Shown piece after piece: positions 1 through 9,031 of a DNA stretch of 64,000 bases (position 1 is its first letter; every line of letters begins with the position of its first letter). The notes under the pieces are model-generated. The model saw nothing but the letters and a program-made list of their open reading frames with translations. It was not told the DNA's origin and ran no database searches. Where the stretch lies: positions 1 to 64,000 of the forward strand of contig NZ_JOBH01000016.1 of NCBI RefSeq assembly GCF_000717745.1, read 5' to 3'. The DNA comes from Streptomyces violens. Lineage in GTDB: Bacteria; Actinomycetota; Actinomycetes; Streptomycetales; Streptomycetaceae. The position numbers and the translations under genes were made by a program.

Positions 1-87
1 GGATGTCGCCAGTACGGCGAGTGCCTCTTCGCGGGTCGGCGACTCGCGCCGCAGACCCTTCTCCACCAGAGCGTTCAGCAGGTCCAT
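1..87 (-). CDS. bioB: Biotin synthase, N-terminal fragment (runs off left edge)
   Basis: These are the first 29 codons of biotin synthase, read leftwards off the window. The radical-SAM enzyme inserts sulphur into dethiobiotin in the last step of biotin synthesis. The visible N-terminus opens MDLLNALVEKGLRRES, as typical for actinobacterial BioB. The CxxxCxxC iron-sulphur motif lies outside the window, so the call rests on the N-terminus and on the neighbour: it is divergent from bioF with 150 bases between the two starts, a usual actinobacterial biotin arrangement. Confidence 0.85.
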   Translation of the reverse strand, partial: MDLLNALVEKGLRRESPTREEALAVLATS

Positions 88-110
88 GGCGAAGATCCTT
101 TGCCATGGCT

Positions 111-133
111 CCTGTCCGCGGCCATAGGACAGG
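111..133. promoter_or_regulatory. Inverted repeat in the bioB/bioF divergent promoter
   Basis: A 7-bp inverted repeat, CCTGTCC and GGACAGG separated by 9 bases, lies between the divergent biotin genes. Its position suits an operator shared by both promoters. It does not resemble the BirA or BioQ sites I know, so the operator role is inference. Confidence 0.35.
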
Positions 134-237
134 TGGGACAACGACAGTGCATCTGTTGTGCGTACCGCGCACAGCCGGGTCGCCCGCCCCCTTCGGTACG
201 TTGCTCGGCACACGCGCCCACGACCGAGGGACGACCG

Positions 238-1395
238 ATGCCCCAGGACCCGTTCGACTGGATCAACACGCACCAGGAGCAGCGTCGACGCGCCGGTCTC
301 GTGCGGACCCTGCGTCCGCGCCCGTCCGATTCGCCACTGCTCGACCTGGCAAGCAACGACTACTTGGGCCTGGCCCGGCACCCGGAGGTCGTCGGCGCTG
401 CGGCCGAGGCCGCCCGGCGCTGGGGTGCAGGGGCCACCGGCTCCCGCCTCGTCACGGGCAGCACCGAACTCCACAGCGAGCTCGAGGCGGAGCTCGCGGC
501 CTTCTGCGGCTTCGAGGCAGCGCTCATCCTCTCCTCCGGCTACGCCGCCAACCTCGCCGCCGTCACCGCCCTGACCGGACAGGGCACCCTCATTGTTTCC
601 GACGCAGCCAACCACGCCTCCCTCATCGACGGGTGCCGCCTCTCCCGCGCCGAGACCACGGTCGTCCCGCACGCCGACCCCGAGGCGGTGCGCAAGGCCC
701 TCGATGGCCACGATGGCCGGGCGCTCGCCGTCTCGGACTCGGTCTTCTCGGTCGACGGCGACGCCGCCCCACTGCTGGAACTCGCCGCCGCCTGTCGCGC
801 CCACGGTGCCGCCCTGCTCGTCGATGATGCCCACGGCCTCGGCGTCCTCGGTGCGGGCGGGCGCGGTGCCCTGCAGGCCGCCGGGCTCGCAGGGCACCGC
901 GACGTGGTCGCCACCGCCACCCTGTCGAAGGCTTTGGGCAGCCAGGGCGGCGCCGTCCTGGGCCCTGCCCGGGTGATCGAGCACCTGGTGAACACGGCCC
1001 GCACCTTCATCTTCGACACCGGGCTCGCCCCGGCTGCGACGGGTGCGGCCCTCGCGGGACTGCGTCTGCTGCGCCGCGACCCGCAGCGCGCGGCCCGTGC
1101 CCGTACCGCCGCGGCGTCTCTCCACCGGCAGCTGACCGGAGCCGGGCTCGCGGCGGTTCGGCCGGACGCCGCCGTGGTCTCCGTACACGCTCCCTCCCCG
1201 GAAGCGGCGATGCGCTGGGCCGCCGACTGCCGGGACGCCGGGCTGGTGGTGGGCTGCTTCCGGCCCCCGTCTGTACCGGACGGCATCTCACGGCTGCGCC
1301 TGACGGCCCGGGCGGACCTCACGGACGAGCAGCTCTCGCAGGCGATCGAGGTGATCGTACGGACGGCTCCGGCAGGTGTGCCTGCCATTCAATGA
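238..1395 (+). CDS. bioF: 8-amino-7-oxononanoate synthase
   Basis: PLP-dependent alpha-oxoamine synthase (385 aa) that condenses pimeloyl-ACP/CoA with L-alanine to give KAPA, the first committed ring-building step of biotin synthesis. The fold-type I signature is clear: the N-terminal LLDLASNDYLGLA segment, the VDDAHGLGVLG motif near residues 195-205, and the PLP lysine K231 in TLSKALGSQGG. The frame is open further upstream, but the ATG at 238 gives the family's usual opening (MPQDPFDW) and length. It is divergent from bioB. Pathway and cytosolic location are established for the family. Confidence 0.93.
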   Translation: MPQDPFDWINTHQEQRRRAGLVRTLRPRPSDSPLLDLASNDYLGLARHPEVVGAAAEAARRWGAGATGSRLVTGSTELHSELEAELAAFCGFEAALILSSGYAANLAAVTALTGQGTLIVSDAANHASLIDGCRLSRAETTVVPHADPEAVRKALDGHDGRALAVSDSVFSVDGDAAPLLELAAACRAHGAALLVDDAHGLGVLGAGGRGALQAAGLAGHRDVVATATLSKALGSQGGAVLGPARVIEHLVNTARTFIFDTGLAPAATGAALAGLRLLRRDPQRAARARTAAASLHRQLTGAGLAAVRPDAAVVSVHAPSPEAAMRWAADCRDAGLVVGCFRPPSVPDGISRLRLTARADLTDEQLSQAIEVIVRTAPAGVPAIQ

Positions 1396-1430
1396 GCAGC
1401 GGACTCCTGCCGGGCTCAATTCTGTAGGGA

Positions 1431-2450
1431 TTACAGGGGTTCGAGCTGCTGCGGCCTGAGCGTGAACTGCATGTGATCATCCAGTCCGGCTGCCTGATCG
1501 AGATTGATCTCCTTCAGCTTCACGGTGTCGCGGCCGGGACGGAGCTGGCCGATCTTCCACATGCTCGCGTGGGCGACCGTCGCGACCACGGTTGATCCTC
1601 CTGACACATGTCCGTCCGGACCGAGGACCGTCAGTGTGTCGCCATAGGCCAGAATGCCGCCGAGCGGGTAGCAGCCGTCCAGGATGTTCGACGGATGGCC
1701 TCCCGTGACATCGCCACGATCGCGCGCCCAGCGGAACTGATGCGGATGGAAGCGGGTGGCCGCGCGGTCGGAGCTGACATCAACACGCCATTCCGTACTC
1801 AAGAGTTCCTTGTAATCGCTTTCGGTGAGGAAGTCCGGATCCGCATGCGGGCCACGCAGAATCTCGATCTCCCAGTTGCTCGTGTACCGCGGGCGAAGAT
1901 CGAGCGGAAGGCGGTATCCCCTCTTGCGCTGTGCTCCCTTGGCATGCGCGTTGATGACATCAGCGCGTGCCAGGGCACGCCCGTCCAGTCCGCCGATACC
2001 TGCCACCAGGAAGGTGGACATGGAACCGAACACTTCGGGGACGGCGATACCACCGGAGACCGCGAGGTACAGCCGAAACCCCGGCCCGCGCGCGACGCTG
2101 CAGCGGAGCGAGTCGCCGGCGGTGACGGGAACGGCCTCCCAGGTCGACACGGAACGGTCGTTGATTCTGACATCGACACCGCTGGCGCCGCATACCGAAA
2201 TCAGTCCGTCATGGAGTGCAACCGCATGGAATCGGCCGAGCGGGATTTCGAGAGCGGCTGCTCCCGGAGGGTTTCCCACCAGGACGTTGGCCACCCGAAA
2301 AGCAAAATGGTCTGCCGGACCGGAGGGAAAGAACCCCAGCGACTGGAGGCCAAGCCGCCCCGGGAAGTCCTGCACCGTGGTCTGCAGGCCCGGATCCACG
2401 ATCTCCAGCGCCGGAATGGATTTGGTGAATGAGTCTCCGGAGACGGTCAT
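1431..2450 (-). CDS. Biotin-dependent carboxyltransferase, PxpC/KipA-like subunit (second copy)
   Basis: A 339-aa member of the family that includes 5-oxoprolinase subunit C, KipA and the C half of urea-amidolyase carboxyltransferase. The hallmark N-terminal VDPGLQTTVQDFPGR block, the FPSGPADHFAFRVAN segment and the central AVSGGI motif are all present. Its ATG overlaps the stop of the PxpB-like gene by 4 bases (ATGA), so the two are translationally coupled. It is a clear paralogue of the copy at 5822-6778 but is divergent, and by eye its GC content is lower than the flanking operon. No biotin carboxylase or BCCP accompanies this pair, so it may borrow those of the operon to the right or act as a KipIA-type regulator. 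Confidence 0.85.
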   Translation of the reverse strand: MTVSGDSFTKSIPALEIVDPGLQTTVQDFPGRLGLQSLGFFPSGPADHFAFRVANVLVGNPPGAAALEIPLGRFHAVALHDGLISVCGASGVDVRINDRSVSTWEAVPVTAGDSLRCSVARGPGFRLYLAVSGGIAVPEVFGSMSTFLVAGIGGLDGRALARADVINAHAKGAQRKRGYRLPLDLRPRYTSNWEIEILRGPHADPDFLTESDYKELLSTEWRVDVSSDRAATRFHPHQFRWARDRGDVTGGHPSNILDGCYPLGGILAYGDTLTVLGPDGHVSGGSTVVATVAHASMWKIGQLRPGRDTVKLKEINLDQAAGLDDHMQFTLRPQQLEPL

Positions 2451-3412
2451 GGAATCTGCACCTTGCGTACGGCGGAAGCGGGTTCCGCGTGGCGACTGGT
2501 CACCTCGTCGGAGAGCCGAGAAACCTCGGCCAAGTGCTCGGAAACCGAGTACTCGCCGAGTTCGATCCGGTACTCGTAGGCCCCCTCGAACGCTTGACGC
2601 CGGAGCTCGATGAGCTCTCCCTCCTCGACTCTCTCGAACTGAATGCGGTCTCCGTAAAGAAACATGACCGGATCGAGGCTCCGGCTCCGTTCACTGCGGA
2701 CGAGGTCGGCGATCGGCAGTGTCCGGCCGAGGAGTTGATAGCTTCCGGGCGTTTCGAGCGGGTGGATGACGATGCATGGGCCGCCGAGACCGACGGCACC
2801 TTCGGCCGTCCAGGCCCGTGCAGGGTTGTACTTCGGTGCCGTGATTCGGCATCTCGGGTCCAACGGCAGGAGCGATGGCAGGCCGGGGTAGAAGCCGGTA
2901 AAGGCGTTCCACCACTCGGTGTTCAGAATCGCCGAATACAGGTCGTCCCGGTCAGCGAAGCCGTTGTATCGGGACACATAGTCAATATTGTTGCCATTGA
3001 TGACATTGGGGGCATCCGGGCGGATGGTTATCAGATAACGATGAACGGCTTCGCGTGAGGTCGAGTCGTCGAAGGCGATCGGAAGCACGATGCGACGACT
3101 GGGAACCGTGAGCGAGGCCGGCGGCGGGACCTGGTGATGGACTTCTTCCAATGCTGCGACGAGATCACACTGACTGATCTGCCGGGGGATGAAGCGAACG
3201 AGCAGCGACCGCAATCCGGGAGCCGTTTCGCGGACTCCGGGAATCGGGGAAGCCGCAATGCGTCTCGCCACCTCGTGAACGAAGAAGTTGGCGCACAGGT
3301 CGACTGTCGCCTCGGCCCCGTACTCGACGAGCACATAGCGGTCGCCGGCCGTCCGGTAGGTCACCGTCGGCCGGCCTTCAGGAAGTTCTGAGCGGGTGAT
3401 GATCGCGGCCAT
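2447..3412 (-). CDS. PxpB/KipI-like carboxyltransferase subunit (second copy)
   Basis: A 321-aa protein of the allophanate-hydrolase-subunit-1/PxpB family, partner of the following PxpC-like protein. Recognisable parts are the N-terminal YVLVEYGAEATVDL strand, the central YVSRYNGFADRDDLYS block (equivalent to the INGFSS block of the second paralogue) and FYPGLPSLLPLDPR. The ATG at 3412 was chosen because AAGGGAG lies just upstream; the open frame continues to 4156 but has no family similarity there. It is divergent from the PucR gene and shares a 183-base control region with it. The family recognises lactam- or amide-type substrates such as 5-oxoproline; the actual substrate is unknown. Confidence 0.83.
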   Translation of the reverse strand: MAAIITRSELPEGRPTVTYRTAGDRYVLVEYGAEATVDLCANFFVHEVARRIAASPIPGVRETAPGLRSLLVRFIPRQISQCDLVAALEEVHHQVPPPASLTVPSRRIVLPIAFDDSTSREAVHRYLITIRPDAPNVINGNNIDYVSRYNGFADRDDLYSAILNTEWWNAFTGFYPGLPSLLPLDPRCRITAPKYNPARAWTAEGAVGLGGPCIVIHPLETPGSYQLLGRTLPIADLVRSERSRSLDPVMFLYGDRIQFERVEEGELIELRRQAFEGAYEYRIELGEYSVSEHLAEVSRLSDEVTSRHAEPASAVRKVQIP

Positions 3413-3595
3413 CGGCTCTCCCTTTGACCTGCTTGACTGGATCACGACCGTACGATCATGATCAGAGACCGGAGGGCTGCGCAGCAGCGACCGGCTTCTC
3501 GATCCTGCTGCAGGACCAGTTCCGATCTTAGGTTCCAGCACGGTACATGGACATGGCCGAATCCGCTCGGACCTCCGTAGACTCTGGGAGTGCAG

Positions 3596-5113
3596 ATGGG
3601 CCTCACTCTGCAAACGCTGGTCAACAAGCGCGAACTGGGCCTCTCCGTCCGAACCGGCGCAGAGCACCTGGACCGTGAGGTGCGGTGGGCGTTGGTGAGC
3701 GAGCATCCCGACCCTGCGGTGTTCCTCGAGGGCGGCGAGTTCGTCCTCACGACCGGGTCCCGACTGCCGTCCAGTGCGTCCGAACGCCGCCGATACGTCT
3801 CCCGGCTGGGCGGAGCAGGGGCTGTCGCCCTCGGGTTCGGCGTGAGCAGCCAGACCCCCGAGGTCCCCAGCGAACTCGTGGAAGCTGCCGAGCTGGCGTC
3901 GCTCCCCCTCCTTTCCGTGCCGGAAGAAACGGCGTTCGCGGACATCAGCCGCTACGTCAGCAACTGCATCGCCGACGAGCAGCAGCGGGCCTTGACATTC
4001 GCCGTGGCTGCGCAGCGCGATCTGGCCAGGGCCGCGCTCTCGCCGAATGTCGCGCGCGAGGTCGTCAACCGTTTGGCCAAGGCCCTGCGTTGCTGGGTCC
4101 TGTTGCTGGATCACGAAGGTGAGCTTCGCGCCGGAACCGCCGCCGGACGCATCCATCTGTCACGTGTGCGTATCGACCTCGCGCGGCTGCGCGACGGTGG
4201 CACGGGGCGGAGCCTCTCGATGACCGTGGGGGGAGATTCGGTCGTACTGATGTCACTCGCGGTCGGCGGACGCGTGCGAGGATTCCTCGCAGTCGGCCGC
4301 TCGTTGGCTTTCACGTCCTCGGACCAAGCGATCATCGTCACCGCCGTGTCACTGTTGTGCGCCGATCTGCAGGGCATGGGAGGAACGCTCGACACTGCCC
4401 GCCGGCATCGACTGGCCGTCATCAAGATCGCGATCGCGGGAGAGCTGGCCCTGGCGGAATCGACCAGTGCGGTACTCGAGACGGGCTGGCCCGAGGGCGA
4501 TCTCCGGGTCGCCCTGCTGGGCGTCTCGGCCCGCCACGAGGTCGAATTGCTGGAGTGCGCGGAGAACGACCAGGCTCTGCTGAGTCTGGGCGCACTGGTG
4601 GCGGTATGGGACAGAGGGCGGGTAGTCGTGCTCATGCCGCACGCCGAGGGCGACATCCGGACGTTGGAGTCGTTGCTGCGGCAGGTGCCCTACGCCCGCG
4701 GAGCCGTCAGCGAGCCGACCCCGGGGCGTGAGCTCCCGGATGCCTGGCGCAGGGTCCACTCCGTGTTCAACGCCGCGCCTGACGCGAGCCGGAAGCTGGT
4801 GGTGGCCGGCGACGTCGCAACAATGGGCCTCATGCGTCACCTGATGTCTCCCGAGGCGCGCGGCTGGGCGGAAACACTGCTGCAGCCCTTGACGGACAAC
4901 AGCGGCAAGTCCAAGATCGACCTGCGACACACACTGTGGACGTTCCTGGCCCACAACGGCCAGGTCGACGCGTCGGCGTCAGCGCTGGGCATCCATCGCC
5001 ACACTCTTCGCTATCGGATGTCGAAGGTCGCCGAGACGCTGGGTTGCGACATCGACGACCCCGCCACGCGCGCTGAGCTGTGGTTCGCGTTGCAACTCGA
5101 CGATCAGCCCTGA
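3596..5113 (+). CDS. PucR family transcriptional regulator
   Basis: A 505-aa regulator with the two-ended PucR layout. The N-terminal purine-catabolism-regulatory-type domain covers about residues 5-130 (GLTLQTLVNKRELGL, then EFVLTTGSRLP). The C-terminal PucR helix-turn-helix is at about 445-500 (DLRHTLWTFLAHNGQVDAS, IHRHTLRYRMSKV). A GTG six bases upstream (3590) is possible, but GGGAG with 5-base spacing favours ATG 3596. PucR proteins usually activate neighbouring catabolic genes in response to nitrogenous metabolites. Being divergent from the PxpB/C pair and convergent with the end of the monooxygenase operon, it is the obvious candidate regulator of both; the effector is unknown. Confidence 0.88.
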   Translation: MGLTLQTLVNKRELGLSVRTGAEHLDREVRWALVSEHPDPAVFLEGGEFVLTTGSRLPSSASERRRYVSRLGGAGAVALGFGVSSQTPEVPSELVEAAELASLPLLSVPEETAFADISRYVSNCIADEQQRALTFAVAAQRDLARAALSPNVAREVVNRLAKALRCWVLLLDHEGELRAGTAAGRIHLSRVRIDLARLRDGGTGRSLSMTVGGDSVVLMSLAVGGRVRGFLAVGRSLAFTSSDQAIIVTAVSLLCADLQGMGGTLDTARRHRLAVIKIAIAGELALAESTSAVLETGWPEGDLRVALLGVSARHEVELLECAENDQALLSLGALVAVWDRGRVVVLMPHAEGDIRTLESLLRQVPYARGAVSEPTPGRELPDAWRRVHSVFNAAPDASRKLVVAGDVATMGLMRHLMSPEARGWAETLLQPLTDNSGKSKIDLRHTLWTFLAHNGQVDASASALGIHRHTLRYRMSKVAETLGCDIDDPATRAELWFALQLDDQP

Positions 5114-5133
5114 GCCGGCGCCGGAGAATGTCG

Positions 5134-5523
5134 TCAACACAGGTAGGCGGCCAGGTTCTCCACCGCTTCGGCAATGGCCTGGTCAAAGGTCTCGGCCAGC
5201 GCCTCTGGCTCGATGTCGGTGCTGTAGACGACCAGTGACCTGTCGGCGCCGGCGTCGATGACGTCGATCGTGCCGAGGTGGGAATCGATGGAAAGGTCAC
5301 CGCCGACGACCCGGTAGCGGAACCGCCGCAGTTGCGGGTCCGAGAGAACGACATCCTCCTGGAGCTGCGCCCCTCCCTCCAGCGTGACCGTCCGGTGCTT
5401 GTCGTCGCCGGTTGACGCCGTGATTGCCGGGAACCAGTCGCTGATGTTCGGTGCGTCGCTCACGACCTTCCACACGGCATCGGGGGCGCATTCGATCAGG
5501 GCATGCGAGCGCAGTGTGGCCAT
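5134..5523 (-). CDS. SRPBCC (START-like) family protein
   Basis: A 129-aa protein of the Bet v1/START-like superfamily. The opening SHALIECAPDAVWKVVSD is the classic first strand and helix (compare polyketide cyclase/COQ10 families), followed by WFPAI, a run of beta strands, and a C-terminal helix rich in Ala/Glu. The family forms a deep hydrophobic pocket and binds or isomerises small cyclic ligands. It is the last gene of the long leftward operon, 97 bases after the tautomerase gene, so a role in handling the pathway's substrate or an intermediate is inferred. The ATG at 5523 follows GAGGAG. Confidence 0.8.
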   Translation of the reverse strand: MATLRSHALIECAPDAVWKVVSDAPNISDWFPAITASTGDDKHRTVTLEGGAQLQEDVVLSDPQLRRFRYRVVGGDLSIDSHLGTIDVIDAGADRSLVVYSTDIEPEALAETFDQAIAEAVENLAAYLC

Positions 5524-5620
5524 GACTTCTCCTCGAGAGTGAAGGAGCACCAGCCCCTCATCGTGTTGAGTGCACGGTCTCGCGACGAGGGGCTGGTGCG
5601 AAGGCAGGGGCGCGGCAGTG

Positions 5621-5806
5621 TCAGCCGTCGGCGAAGAGCTTGCCGCCGCGGGACCAGCTCTCCTTTTCCACGTCGGTGAAGACGAGCCCGACGGCGTCGG
5701 GCTCGCAGCGGCCGATCCGGCAGATCTCACGTGTCAGGGCGGCAGCGAGCTCACGCTTCTGCTCGATGGTGCGACCGGGGAACCAGTCGATACGCACGTG
5801 CGGCAT
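5621..5806 (-). CDS. 4-oxalocrotonate tautomerase family protein
   Basis: A 61-aa protein, the standard length of single-domain 4-OT enzymes. After Met1 comes the required catalytic amino-terminal proline (MPHVRIDWFPGRT), then the conserved KRELAAALTREI helix. Family members shift a proton between enol/keto or dienol/enone forms using Pro2 as the base. It lies 15 bases beyond the PxpC-like gene in the monooxygenase operon. Keto-enol or lactam-lactim interconversion of a ring-cleavage product would fit the context, but that is inference. Confidence 0.87.
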   Translation of the reverse strand: MPHVRIDWFPGRTIEQKRELAAALTREICRIGRCEPDAVGLVFTDVEKESWSRGGKLFADG

Positions 5807-5821
5807 GGCAGGTCTCCTTGG

Positions 5822-6778
5822 CTAGGCGAAGAGGTCGGCGACGCGCTGGGACCGCTGCCGGTAATCGCGGCGGGCGGCCATGGCCTCGTCGAGGCTGATC
5901 TCGACGAATCTGGTCCGGGTGTTGGGCGCGGACTGGGCGACCACATCGAGGTCACCGCTGATCACGGTGGCGACCATCATGTAGCCGCCGCCGGAGACCG
6001 CATCCCGGTGGAGGATGATGGGTTCGACTCCCCCGGGGATCTGGATCGAGCCGATCGGGTAGGGGGCATCGACGATGTTGGAGGGGTCCTGCCCTGCTCC
6101 GAAGGGCGGAGTGCGCTCGATGAGCTCCAGCTCCGAGCCCTTGTACCGGAATCCCACACGGTCGGCGACCGGGGTGAGGGTCCAGATGGAGCCGAGGAAG
6201 TTCTTTCGGCCCTCCGGGGCGAGGACGTGGTCGTAAAGGCCCATCACCACGCGGATTTCGACTTCCTTGCTCAGCGCCGGCCGCAGTTCCTCGGGCACGA
6301 CACGGCCCGCGAAGTCACCGGAGTGCTTGCCGATCGGCAGGACGTCGCCGGCTGCGAGCGGCCGGCCGAGCCCGCCGAGCTTGTAGGTGGAGCGGCTGCC
6401 CAGCATCACGGGAGTGTCGATGCCGCCCGCGACGGCGATGTAGGCGCGGGCGCCGGCCTTGGCGAAGCCGAAGTCGAGTACGTCACCGGCGGCGACGGGG
6501 AACGACTCCCACAGGGGACGTTCCTCGCCGTTGAGCCGCGGTGGGATGTCGGCGCCGGTCACGGCGATGGTGGCGGGCTCGGTGAAGCCGATCTCCGGGC
6601 CCATGTAGACGCACTCGAGCGCGGCGGCGTGGGGGGCGTTGCCGACCAAGTGGTTCGCCGCGGCCAGAGAGTACTGGTCGAGGGCGCCCGAAGGAGGGAT
6701 ACCGACGTCGTAGTAGCCGTTGCGGCCCGCGTCCTGCACGGTGGTGGAAAGACCCGGCTTGTGCACCTCAATCGGCAC
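5822..6778 (-). CDS. Biotin-dependent carboxyltransferase, PxpC/KipA-like subunit (operon copy)
   Basis: A 318-aa PxpC/KipA/urea-amidolyase-C type subunit. The signature blocks VHKPGLSTTVQDAGRNGY, GIPPSGALDQYSLAAAN and YIAVAGGI are intact. The start is taken as GTG 6778, inside the end of the PxpB-like gene (11-base overlap), because GGAGG stands 6 bases upstream and the product then begins MPIEVHKPG; the longer upstream frame has no family match. With the PxpB-like protein, biotin carboxylase, BCCP and PxpA-like proteins encoded just upstream it would form a biotin-dependent ATP-driven carboxylase/hydrolase. The exact substrate cannot be read from sequence. Confidence 0.88.
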   Translation of the reverse strand: MPIEVHKPGLSTTVQDAGRNGYYDVGIPPSGALDQYSLAAANHLVGNAPHAAALECVYMGPEIGFTEPATIAVTGADIPPRLNGEERPLWESFPVAAGDVLDFGFAKAGARAYIAVAGGIDTPVMLGSRSTYKLGGLGRPLAAGDVLPIGKHSGDFAGRVVPEELRPALSKEVEIRVVMGLYDHVLAPEGRKNFLGSIWTLTPVADRVGFRYKGSELELIERTPPFGAGQDPSNIVDAPYPIGSIQIPGGVEPIILHRDAVSGGGYMMVATVISGDLDVVAQSAPNTRTRFVEISLDEAMAARRDYRQRSQRVADLFA

Positions 6779-7661
6779 GAAGCACCTCCAGCATGCGGGC
6801 GTTGAAGCCTTCGGGATCGTTGAGGAAGGGGTCCAGCCGGAAGTCGAAGGGCCGGGACCGGATGCGATAGGTGCCCGCTTCCACCTGCTTGATGTTCGCG
6901 TCGTACTGGTCGCGGTCGATGGGGGTGAACTTGACGATGTCGCCGGGCCGGAAGAAGACCAGGAAGTCCTCGAAGTCGGGCATCGACTGGTCGGGGTCGT
7001 AGATGGGGGCGGGGGTGACCCCGAACATCTGGTATCCGCCGGCACCGCGTACGGAGTAGATGCAGCCGAAGCAGCCACCGTGCCCGACGGTCTGCTTGGG
7101 CGTGTCCGTGCGCGGCCGCAGGTACTTGGGAACGATCAGTTGTTGTTCCTGCGGGACCATCTGGAACATGAACGGAAGCCCCGCCACGAAGCCCACCATG
7201 GAGGTGAACCACGGGGAGTTCGAGTGTGCCGCGATGAACTCCTCCGTACTGGAGAACCCATTGATGCGGGCGGCGTACTCGATGTCGGTGGCGTCCGGGT
7301 CCTGGTGGCGGTCGCGGAAGCGCAAGAGTGTCTCGGTGGTCCATGGGTCCTGGTAGAGGACCGGAATCTCGACGATGCGTGTGGAGAGACTGAAGTCGGC
7401 GGCGTCGCCGACCTGCTTCTCGATCTCCTGCAGCTGATTGAGGAGCACCTGGGGGGCGATGTCGTCCGGGTCGTAGCGCACCTGGTAGGACGCGTTGGCG
7501 GGACAGATCTCGAGGATGCCGTCGGGGCGCTGCTCGCGCAGTGACGTGGTGATCGCCATGGCACGGAAGTTGGCCTGCAGGCTCATCGATTCGGCGAGCT
7601 CGACGAAGATGTGCTCGTCACCGCCCCAGCTGTACCGGGCCGAGGTCGGGTTGGCCGTCAT
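6768..7661 (-). CDS. PxpB/KipI-like carboxyltransferase subunit (operon copy)
   Basis: A 297-aa member of the allophanate-hydrolase-subunit-1/PxpB family. It shows the conserved YSWGGDEHIFVELAESM opening, an ICPANASYQVRYDP strand, the ARINGFSSTEEF block and a YSVRGAGGYQMFGVTPAP segment near the C-terminus. It overlaps the biotin carboxylase stop by 4 bases (7658-7661) and the next gene by 11 bases, so expression is coupled. It is a paralogue of the gene at 2447-3412 but differs substantially between the blocks, which argues against recent duplication. Confidence 0.88.
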   Translation of the reverse strand: MTANPTSARYSWGGDEHIFVELAESMSLQANFRAMAITTSLREQRPDGILEICPANASYQVRYDPDDIAPQVLLNQLQEIEKQVGDAADFSLSTRIVEIPVLYQDPWTTETLLRFRDRHQDPDATDIEYAARINGFSSTEEFIAAHSNSPWFTSMVGFVAGLPFMFQMVPQEQQLIVPKYLRPRTDTPKQTVGHGGCFGCIYSVRGAGGYQMFGVTPAPIYDPDQSMPDFEDFLVFFRPGDIVKFTPIDRDQYDANIKQVEAGTYRIRSRPFDFRLDPFLNDPEGFNARMLEVLRAD

Positions 7662-9031
7662 CGCGTCGCTCCAGCCTCGCCCGGCTTCGTACGCTGCTGG
7701 AGCCAGTCCTCGAGCGTTCCGGTGTCGAACTCCCCGCTCGCGAACCAGGGCTCGTCGATGATCTCGGTCAGCAGCCCCGTCGTGGTGGGCACGCCTTCGA
7801 CGACAAACTCACCGAGTGCTCGCCGTGCACGCCGCAGCGCCGAGGGACGGTCGTCGCCCCAGACGATGACCTTGGCGACGAGCGAGTCGTAGAAGGGCGA
7901 GACGGCGCTGCCGGGCGCCAGCCAGGTGTCGGTGCGTACCCAGGGCCCGCCGGGGAGTTCGACGTGCTGGATGCTGCCCGGGCCCGGCAGGAATCCGCGG
8001 TCGGGGTCCTCGGCGCAGATCCGGAACTCGATGGCGTGGCCGCGCTTGGTCACGTCGGTCTGGTGGAAGCTCAGCGGTTCGCCGGCGGCGATGCGGAGCT
8101 GCTCGGCGACGAGGTCGATTCCGGTGATCAGTTCCGTGACGGGGTGCTCGACCTGGATCCGGGTGTTCATCTCGATGAAGAAGAACTCGCCGGTGTGGTC
8201 GTCCACGAGGAACTCGCACGTGCCGGCGCTGCGGTAACCGACCTGCTGGCACAGCCGCACTGCCGCGCTGGTCATGGCCGCTCGGATGTCCGCGTCGATG
8301 CCGGGGGCCGGGGCTTCCTCGATGACCTTCTGGCGGCGACGCTGCAGCGAGCATTCCCGCTCGAAGACGTGAATGGCGTGGGAGCCGTCGCCGAGGACCT
8401 GGACCTCCACATGCCGTGCGCTGCGGATGAACCGCTCCAGGTACATGCGGCCGTCACCGAAGGCGCTGGCCGCTTCGCCCGAGGCGGTGGGAAAGGCGGC
8501 CCGGAGCTCGGCTTCGTCGGAGACGACCCGGATGCCACGGCCGCCGCCGCCCGCGGCTGCCTTGAGCATCACGGGATAGCCGATCTCGGCCGCGGCGGCC
8601 ACCGCGGCCGAGACATCGGAGACGCCGTCGGCCGTGCCGGGGACGGTGGGCACGCCGGCGGCCATCGCGACCTGCCGAGCGCGGACCTTGTCGCCCATCT
8701 GGTCGATGACCTGGGCATCGGGTCCCACGAACGTCAGCCCGGCCGCGGCGACGGCGGCGGCGAAATCGGCACGCTCGGAGAGGAAGCCGTACCCCGGGTG
8801 CACCGCGTCGGCGCCTGCCTCCCGGGCCGCGGCGACGATGCCCTCGGCCCGCAGGTAACTCTTGGCCGCCGGCGCCGGGCCGACGGAGATGACCGTGTCG
8901 GCGAGGCGGGCGTGGGCCGCGTCGCGGTCCGCGTCGCTGGCGACGGCGACGGTCTCGATCCCCAGGTCGCGGGCAGCACGTATGATCCGCACCGCGATCT
9001 CGCCCCGGTTGGCGATGAGCAGGCGCTTCAT
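7658..9031 (-). CDS. Biotin carboxylase (AccC-type ATP-grasp)
   Basis: A 457-aa biotin carboxylase, which uses ATP and bicarbonate to carboxylate biotin on a carrier protein. The N-terminal Rossmann motif KRLLIANRGEIAVRIIRAA, the glycine-rich ATP loop (LKAAAGGGGRGIRVV, about residues 156-170), NTRIQVEHPVTE and EFRICAEDP are all present, so it should be active. It overlaps the BCCP gene (ATGA, 9028-9031). Being wedged between BCCP and the PxpB/C-like subunits, it probably serves that carboxyltransferase rather than acetyl-CoA carboxylase; this is inference from context. Confidence 0.92.
   Translation of the reverse strand: MKRLLIANRGEIAVRIIRAARDLGIETVAVASDADRDAAHARLADTVISVGPAPAAKSYLRAEGIVAAAREAGADAVHPGYGFLSERADFAAAVAAAGLTFVGPDAQVIDQMGDKVRARQVAMAAGVPTVPGTADGVSDVSAAVAAAAEIGYPVMLKAAAGGGGRGIRVVSDEAELRAAFPTASGEAASAFGDGRMYLERFIRSARHVEVQVLGDGSHAIHVFERECSLQRRRQKVIEEAPAPGIDADIRAAMTSAAVRLCQQVGYRSAGTCEFLVDDHTGEFFFIEMNTRIQVEHPVTELITGIDLVAEQLRIAAGEPLSFHQTDVTKRGHAIEFRICAEDPDRGFLPGPGSIQHVELPGGPWVRTDTWLAPGSAVSPFYDSLVAKVIVWGDDRPSALRRARRALGEFVVEGVPTTTGLLTEIIDEPWFASGEFDTGTLEDWLQQRTKPGEAGATR

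Noticed and set aside
6768..6778. Reading the 11-base overlap of the PxpB-like and PxpC-like genes as a fusion or frameshift
   Set aside because: Both frames end and begin cleanly with a good ribosome-binding site before GTG 6778; two separate subunits are normal for the family.
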